From Desulfobulbaceae bacterium (lineage in GTDB: Bacteria > Desulfobacterota > Desulfobulbia > Desulfobulbales > BM004): a DNA stretch of 43,133 nucleotides. This document shows, piece after piece, positions 37,396 through 43,133 of the stretch. The number at the start of each line of letters is the position of its first letter. Position 1 is the stretch's first letter. The stretch lies in contig PKTW01000164.1 of the NCBI GenBank assembly GCA_002868955.1, positions 1-43,133 on the forward strand, read 5' to 3'. A program made the translations under genes and the position numbers. The notes under the pieces were generated by a model that worked only from the letters and a program-made list of their open reading frames with translations, was not told the origin of the DNA and made no database searches.

Positions 37396-38121
37396 TTAAT
37401 GAATAAGAGAGAAGAAATTGTCAAACAGTTTCGTGAACTGCATCCGGATAGTTTCTTGGTTTTTCTGCGCATCTTCCAGCAGTGTAATAGTATTAACCGC
37501 CTTGTCCCGTATGGTTGCGAGCCATTTGGCGTCCATGGTGAGCCAGTTTTTTACATTATCCGGGGCAGCTGCATGATTGTCAAACTGCAGACCAAGGATA
37601 TGGGGCCGACCATGCAGCGAGATTGCTTCAACCTGGCATTCTGCTGATGTGGCCAAGATGGTAACACAACTTGGAAGAGGCTCCTGTACTGCCTGTCCGT
37701 GCCATTTAAACAAGGGGAGCTGCTGGGGTATATCTTTGAAAACCGGATGAATTCTTCCTTCGTGGGTCAGAAAGCCCTGGATATATCCAAGGCTGGGTTG
37801 AAAATTGGGTCCGACTTTTGCCCCCAGTACATCGGCAAGTAACTGGTGTCCCAGGCAAAAACCGAGATAGGGCATATCCTCGGATATGGCCTTTTTGATT
37901 ATTCTTTTTTCTTCTGTCAAAAAGGGGTAAAGATGTTCCTGGTCAACATTTGGCCCGCCGCCGAGAACTATAATGGCCATATAGCCTTTAAGCGCAGGGA
38001 TCCTTTCTTCCCAGACACGGATAATGTCCATTTTTATTTTATGCTGTTTTGCAGCACTGACAAGAAATTGTCCCGGTCCCTCCCATGGGTTGTGCTGAAA
38101 AACAATAACCTTTCTGATCAT
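37396..38121 (-). CDS. Class I glutamine amidotransferase-like protein
   Basis: MAIIVLGGGPNVDQEHLYPFL; YLGFCLGHQLLADVLGAKVG. Confidence 0.9.
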   Translation of the reverse strand: MIRKVIVFQHNPWEGPGQFLVSAAKQHKIKMDIIRVWEERIPALKGYMAIIVLGGGPNVDQEHLYPFLTEEKRIIKKAISEDMPYLGFCLGHQLLADVLGAKVGPNFQPSLGYIQGFLTHEGRIHPVFKDIPQQLPLFKWHGQAVQEPLPSCVTILATSAECQVEAISLHGRPHILGLQFDNHAAAPDNVKNWLTMDAKWLATIRDKAVNTITLLEDAQKNQETIRMQFTKLFDNFFSLIH

Positions 38122-38286
38122 AATCCGATTCTTTTGGATGTAAAATTAACGTATTTAATTTTATGCATTTTTGATGAAGTAATCGCAGACTCAGCAGGCC
38201 TGTTGAAACGGAGGCCGGCCGGGGGAAAGGCCGGCCTCCATGAGGTTGGGGAGAGGAATTAAGCCCCCTTGTCGCAAAAATGATTA

Positions 38287-39039
38287 TTAGAATGAAAAGC
38301 TGACCGAGACACCACCATAGAGAAAGTTGGCATCATCACTCAAGGTAGGATCTTTAATATAATCTTTTGCATCACTGGTAAGAGCAAAAGAATAGTACAG
38401 TTCTGGCGTAATGGACGCATACTTGCCGATCGGGAATGACATTGATGCTGAAAGATTACCGTCATGGAGCTCTGCATAGCCATCATTGTCATCCAGGTAG
38501 CCAAACGCCAGTCCAAGATCAAGACTATATTTTTCAGCAATCATAAATGAGTGACTGAACCCCAGGTTGGCATACCATAAACCTGCGTTGCGATCAGTAT
38601 CGTAATAAATAGTAAACGAAGGAGCCAGCAGTACATCATAGCTCAGGGTGCCGTACCACTCCTGGGTATCAGGGAAGCCATCCTCGAGGGCATAATAGAT
38701 CCAGCCCACCCCATAACCCAGTTTTTCATAGGCACCGTCATATGACAGGGTGAAGTCGGTTTCGTTCCAATTGTGCGTTTCAGACCAATATTCGTCTGTA
38801 TCAAGGTTGGCCCAGAGGTTGGCGCCAAAGCCCATGTATGATACGCTTAGTGAAGGCTGAATAACTAAGCTGTCTTTGCTAAGTTCAAAGCCACGCCAGA
38901 CATATTTGCTTAAAAAAGCAACCGCAGCATCGGCTGAAGGTACTTCCTCCTCTGCCATTGCAGCCGGAATCCCGGCTGCAGAAAGAAATGATAATGCCAT
39001 GAATCCAATAATCAGTTTTTTCGTTCCATTAAAGTTCAT
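38287..39039 (-). CDS. TorF-family putative porin
   Basis: Signal peptide; AAVAFLSKYVWRGFELSKDSLVIQPSLSVSYMGFGANLWANLDTD; terminal Phe; start at 39039 with GGAG RBS. Confidence 0.82.
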   Translation of the reverse strand: MNFNGTKKLIIGFMALSFLSAAGIPAAMAEEEVPSADAAVAFLSKYVWRGFELSKDSLVIQPSLSVSYMGFGANLWANLDTDEYWSETHNWNETDFTLSYDGAYEKLGYGVGWIYYALEDGFPDTQEWYGTLSYDVLLAPSFTIYYDTDRNAGLWYANLGFSHSFMIAEKYSLDLGLAFGYLDDNDGYAELHDGNLSASMSFPIGKYASITPELYYSFALTSDAKDYIKDPTLSDDANFLYGGVSVSFSF

Positions 39040-39114
39040 TTTCAGTGTCTCCTTCGTTATATAATTTTCTCTTATCTCCATGCGCGATATGCGCCTTTCT
39101 ATTGTGGGTTTAAT

Positions 39115-40440
39115 TTATTTGTTTGTAAATTCCGGGTATGCTTCAAGGCCGCACTCCGCGATGTCAACACCTTCGAGCTCTTCCTCTTCACTGACACGGA
39201 TTCCCATAACAGCTTTCATAATTGACCAGACGACGATACTTGTTCCAAAGACCCAGGCAAAGATAACGCCGATACCCGTGAGCTGAGCCACCAGCGAAGC
39301 TTCAGGGTTGGTAAATGCCACGGCAATCAAGCCCCAGATCCCGACCACGCCGTGCACTGAAATAGCACCTACCGGGTCGTCAATTCGAGCCTTGTCGATA
39401 AAAACAATAGAGGGAACAACAATAAGGCCACCGATTACACCTACAAGGGTTGCAATCAATGGTGTTGGGGTGAGTGGTTCTGCCGTAATGGCTACGAGAC
39501 CAGCTAAAGCGCCGTTGAGGGCCATGGTAAGGTCAGCCTTGCCGAACCATATCTGTGAGAGCAGCAGGGCAGCAACCAGACCCCCGGCTGCAGCCATATT
39601 GGTGTTAACAAAAACCATGGAAACTGCATTGGCTTCTTCGATATTACTGATCATCAGTTCAGAACCACCGTTGAAACCAAACCATCCCATCCAGAGGATA
39701 AAGGTTCCCAGGGTAGCGAGGGGCAGGTTGGAGCCAGGGATGGCTTTAACCTTTCCACCCTCATACTTGCCTTTCCGTGCGCCCAGAATCAGAACACCGG
39801 CAAGGGCAGCCGAGGCACCGCAGAGATGAACGACTCCGGAACCGGCAAAATCCAGGAAGCCAAGGCCATCCAGGAAACCGCCGCCCCATTTCCAATATCC
39901 TTCAACAGGGTAGATAAACCCGGTAAGGACAATTGCGAAAATGAGAAAACTCCAGAGTTTCATTCTTTCGGCAACCGCACCTGAAACAATAGACATAGCA
40001 GCGCCCACGAAAACGACCTGGAAGAAAAAATCGGACATGGTTGAATAATAAGTCTCTCCTCCGCTTGATAATACAGCATCAACAGCATTGTCAGCGCCAA
40101 GCAGAAAACTGAAACCAGGTATAAAGCCGTTGGGGCCGCCACCGTACATAATGTTATAGCCGACAAGCATGTACATGATGCTGGCTATTGCGTAGAGGGC
40201 AATGTTTTTGGTCAGGATTTCAACCACATTCTTACTACGAACAAGACCTGCTTCAAGCATGGCAAACCCGCAAGCCATCCACATGACCAGGGCGCCGGAC
40301 ATGAGAAAATAAAAGGTGTCGATTGAGTATGCCAAATTAATGAGGGTGTCGCCTACACTAGGCTCCTCTGCAAATGCTGGAACAGCTGACAGGGTTGCCA
40401 GGACCAGCGTCATTAATGATAAAATAGTAACCCTTTTCAT
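39115..40440 (-). CDS. amt: Ammonium transporter
   Basis: Signal peptide; FAMLEAGLVRSKN; FAGSGVVHLCGASAAL; WMGWFGFNGGSEL. Confidence 0.96.
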   Translation of the reverse strand: MKRVTILSLMTLVLATLSAVPAFAEEPSVGDTLINLAYSIDTFYFLMSGALVMWMACGFAMLEAGLVRSKNVVEILTKNIALYAIASIMYMLVGYNIMYGGGPNGFIPGFSFLLGADNAVDAVLSSGGETYYSTMSDFFFQVVFVGAAMSIVSGAVAERMKLWSFLIFAIVLTGFIYPVEGYWKWGGGFLDGLGFLDFAGSGVVHLCGASAALAGVLILGARKGKYEGGKVKAIPGSNLPLATLGTFILWMGWFGFNGGSELMISNIEEANAVSMVFVNTNMAAAGGLVAALLLSQIWFGKADLTMALNGALAGLVAITAEPLTPTPLIATLVGVIGGLIVVPSIVFIDKARIDDPVGAISVHGVVGIWGLIAVAFTNPEASLVAQLTGIGVIFAWVFGTSIVVWSIMKAVMGIRVSEEEELEGVDIAECGLEAYPEFTNK

Positions 40441-40473
40441 TGTTTTTATCTCCTTTAGTTACAAAATTGTAAA

Positions 40474-40824
<351 letters not shown>

Positions 40825-40875
40825 TTATTTCATTATTGTAAAAAAATAAATTTTAACTGGATTTACATGTAGTAA

Positions 40876-40891
40876 TTCAACAACTGTGCCA
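40876..40891 (-). promoter_or_regulatory. Candidate sigma54 promoter of glnK-amt-torF
   Basis: Minus strand TGGCACAGTTGTTGAA; good -24, -12 has GA instead of GC. Confidence 0.5.
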
Positions 40892-41264
40892 AAAAATAAT
40901 TAACAGATACATTAATTCATATAATATATTGTTTTAATTGAAAATAAAAAATATATATACCCGCATTTACGGGGGGTGAACCAGGCTAATTAATGACAAA
41001 TATGTCAAATTTTTTTAATTTATATTAAATTTATAACAAAAAAGTTATAAATAAGATTTTGGGTGGCACGGGCACGGGTTTGAATTTGCCTGCAGGTAAC
41101 TTGGATGTGTAATCTTTGCGGGAAAGATGGGACGTAGATATATTACATATTTGTAATTTTTAATATATAATATTAACGTAAATGTAGCAAATGATTTTGT
41201 TCGAGCCCAGAGTATTTTGTATTTTGTTATTTCATATCAATCGATTAGCTTCATATTTTTTTTC

Positions 41265-41280
41265 TGGCATACCATTTGCT
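41265..41280 (+). promoter_or_regulatory. Candidate sigma54 promoter of amt2
   Basis: TGGCATACCATTTGCT with correct GG-N10-GC spacing; about 90 bp upstream of the ATG. Confidence 0.75.
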
Positions 41281-41370
41281 TATCATGGTTACATTACATG
41301 GCACAACGCAATTTGGTTCTGGTCATCCATATAAAGTATTCAACAAATATATAATGAGGAGGCAATTATA

Positions 41371-42585
41371 ATGAATAGCGGAGATACTGCATTCATGCTC
41401 GTGGCCACGGCCCTTGTAATGTTTATGACACCCGGGCTGGCCCTTTTTTATGGAGGTCTTGTCCGGTCCAAAAATGTCCTTAGTACGATTATGCAGAGTT
41501 TTATATGCCTGGGACTCATTTCATTAACCTGGGTGTTTTTCGGATATTCCCTTGCATTTGGACCCGATGTTGGCGGATTTATCGGAAATCTTGACTGGGC
41601 CCTATTAAAAGGTGTAGGTCTTTCGCCTGGACCCTATTCGGATACAATACCTGACCTTCTTTTTGTTGCCTTTCAGATGATGTTTGCCATCATCACTCCT
41701 GCATTAATCACTGGCGCCTTTGCTGAACGTATGAAGTTTACAGCCTATATACTGTTTGCCCTTCTGTGGAGTACCCTGGTGTATCTGCCGGTCTGCCACT
41801 GGGTGTGGGGAGGTGGCTGGATTGGAGCCCATGGGGCTTTGGATTTTGCCGGTGGAACCGTTATCCATATTAACTCAGGAGCAGCAGCCCTTGTTGCAGC
41901 CATTGTTATCGGCAAACGTAAAGGATATGGTAAAGAGCTTTTTCATCCTCATAACCTGAGCATGACTATTCTGGGGGCTTCTATCCTCTGGATTGGCTGG
42001 TTCGGCTTTAATGCCGGCTCCGCACTCGCAGCTGGGGAAATTGCGACGCTGGCCTTTTTTACAACCCAGGTAGCTGCAGGAACCGCTGCCCTGTCGTGGG
42101 TAATTGCTGAATGGATGGTTCAGGGTAAGCCTACCACCCTTGGAGCTGCTTCAGGTGCCGTTGCCGGTCTCGTGGCCGTGACTCCGGCGGCCGGTTTTGT
42201 CAGTCCTGTTTCAGCAATTATTATAGGTTTGATTGCTGGCGTTATCTGCTACCTGGCAGTATTGCTAAAGGCCAAGCTCCGTTATGACGACGCCCTGGAT
42301 GTTGTTGCTGTCCACGGTATAGGCGGTCTCTGGGGCGCATTGGCAACAGGTCTTTTGGCTAGTACTGCCTGGAATCCCGGTGGTGCTGACGGACTTTTCT
42401 TCGGCAATCCCAAGCTTTTTGCTGTGCAGGCATACGGGGCCTTTGCTACGATTGCCTACTCGATGATCGTTACCTTTATTATTCTTAAGGTCATTGATGT
42501 TGTTGTCGGTTTGCGGGTGGATGAAGAATCCGAGGAGCGCGGACTGGATCTGGCAGAGCACAGTGAGACTGGTTATACGATATAA
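41371..42585 (+). CDS. amt: Ammonium transporter (second paralog)
   Basis: FMTPGLALFYGGLVRSKNVL; FAGGTVIHINSGAAALVAAIVIGKRKGYG; ILWIGWFGFNAGS; preceded by GAGGAG RBS. Confidence 0.96.
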   Translation: MNSGDTAFMLVATALVMFMTPGLALFYGGLVRSKNVLSTIMQSFICLGLISLTWVFFGYSLAFGPDVGGFIGNLDWALLKGVGLSPGPYSDTIPDLLFVAFQMMFAIITPALITGAFAERMKFTAYILFALLWSTLVYLPVCHWVWGGGWIGAHGALDFAGGTVIHINSGAAALVAAIVIGKRKGYGKELFHPHNLSMTILGASILWIGWFGFNAGSALAAGEIATLAFFTTQVAAGTAALSWVIAEWMVQGKPTTLGAASGAVAGLVAVTPAAGFVSPVSAIIIGLIAGVICYLAVLLKAKLRYDDALDVVAVHGIGGLWGALATGLLASTAWNPGGADGLFFGNPKLFAVQAYGAFATIAYSMIVTFIILKVIDVVVGLRVDEESEERGLDLAEHSETGYTI

Positions 42586-42611
42586 AAGATTAATCTCCGT
42601 CAGTAATTGTG

Positions 42612-42636
42612 CACAAAATTGTTTAACAATTTTGTG
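42612..42636. other. Near-perfect palindrome between amt2 and truncated amt3
   Basis: CACAAAATTGTT-T-AACAATTTTGTG, 12-bp arms around one base; no T-tract. Confidence 0.65.
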
Positions 42637-42742
42637 AGAAAAGTAAAGGATTATTACAAAAACGTCGACAATTTAGACGAATATTTTGTCTGTAAATATT
42701 GAAAAAATAAGCATTTAAGGAGGTTATAAGGCAGATATCCAC

Positions 42743-42758
42743 TGGCATCCATTTTGCT
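42743..42758 (+). promoter_or_regulatory. Candidate sigma54 promoter of internally deleted amt3
   Basis: TGGCATCCATTTTGCT, correct spacing; about 60 bp upstream of the GTG start. Confidence 0.7.
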
Positions 42759-42819
42759 ATACTTTTCCCGATAATCTTTGCTAGATAAGTTTTTTAATCC
42801 CAAAAAGGAGAGGAGCAAA

Positions 42820-43133
42820 GTGATTGATACAGGGGATACCGCTTTTATTTTAGCAGCAGCAATTGTTCTCAGGCCACGCAAAGGATATGGCAAGGAAAGC
42901 TTTATGCCGCATAATTTGCCAATGACTCTTATAGGCACAGGACTCTTATTGTTTGGCTGGTTCGGCTTTAACGGCGGGTCAGCTCTGGCGGCAAACGGCA
43001 TAGCTGCTACAGCATTTGTTTCAACGCATCTTGGCGGTATGGCTGGTATGGCAATGTGGACCCTGGTAGAGTGGCTGCACCGGGGTAAACCGACAACACT
43101 TGGCGCTGCCTCAGGAGCGATTGCCGGTCTGGC
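42820..43133 (+). pseudogene. Third ammonium transporter gene with large in-frame internal deletion (runs off window)
   Basis: GTG start with AAAGGAG/AGGAG RBS; VIDTGDTAFILAAAIVLRPRKGYGKESFMPHNLPMTLIGTGLLLFGWFGFNGGSALAANGIAATAFV: Amt N-terminus joined directly to mid-protein region equivalent to amt2 codon ~178. Absent from the supplied ORF list, apparently because it starts with GTG. Confidence 0.75.

Noticed and set aside
41064-41090. TGGCACGGGCACGGGTTTGAATTTGC as a sigma54 promoter
   Set aside because: GG and GC elements are not 10 bases apart; the 41265 site fits much better.

Overview
The window looks like chromosome from an anaerobic, probably sulfur-metabolising bacterium (Desulfobacterota-like by gene content; taxonomy is inference). 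It carries about 39 supportable CDSs and I saw no rRNA, tRNA, CRISPR array or intact mobile element. Main blocks: (1) a minus-strand operon for a membrane redox complex (five-CxxCH cytochrome, HybA-like FeS protein with Tat signal, NrfD/HybB-like protein, two divergent GcvH-like proteins) with a good sigma54 promoter; (2) an NtrC-type regulator, an archaemetzincin, and a redox-sensing operon (Rossmann-histidine kinase fusion, Cys-rich protein, tetraheme cytochrome, heme-c-binding histidine kinase); (3) a complete sulfur transcription unit yedE-tusA-two small membrane proteins-uspA-rhodanese, running from a perfect sigma54 promoter to an intrinsic terminator; it resembles the 'YTD' cluster of sulfur disproportionators but has UspA and rhodanese where DsrE would be expected; (4) a nearby HK/NtrC-type pair whose upstream palindrome recurs twice, 32 bp apart, above the yedE promoter, suggesting a dedicated regulatory circuit; (5) an HdrC-ferredoxin fusion-mvhD-metV cluster without adjacent hdrA or metF, followed by mobB-mobA; (6) housekeeping, glycosyltransferase and manC genes plus two poorly characterised proteins; (7) a nitrogen island glnK-amt-torF, amt2, and a third amt with a ~163-codon in-frame internal deletion that keeps a good sigma54 promoter. 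All calls come from reading the sequence; no searches were run.
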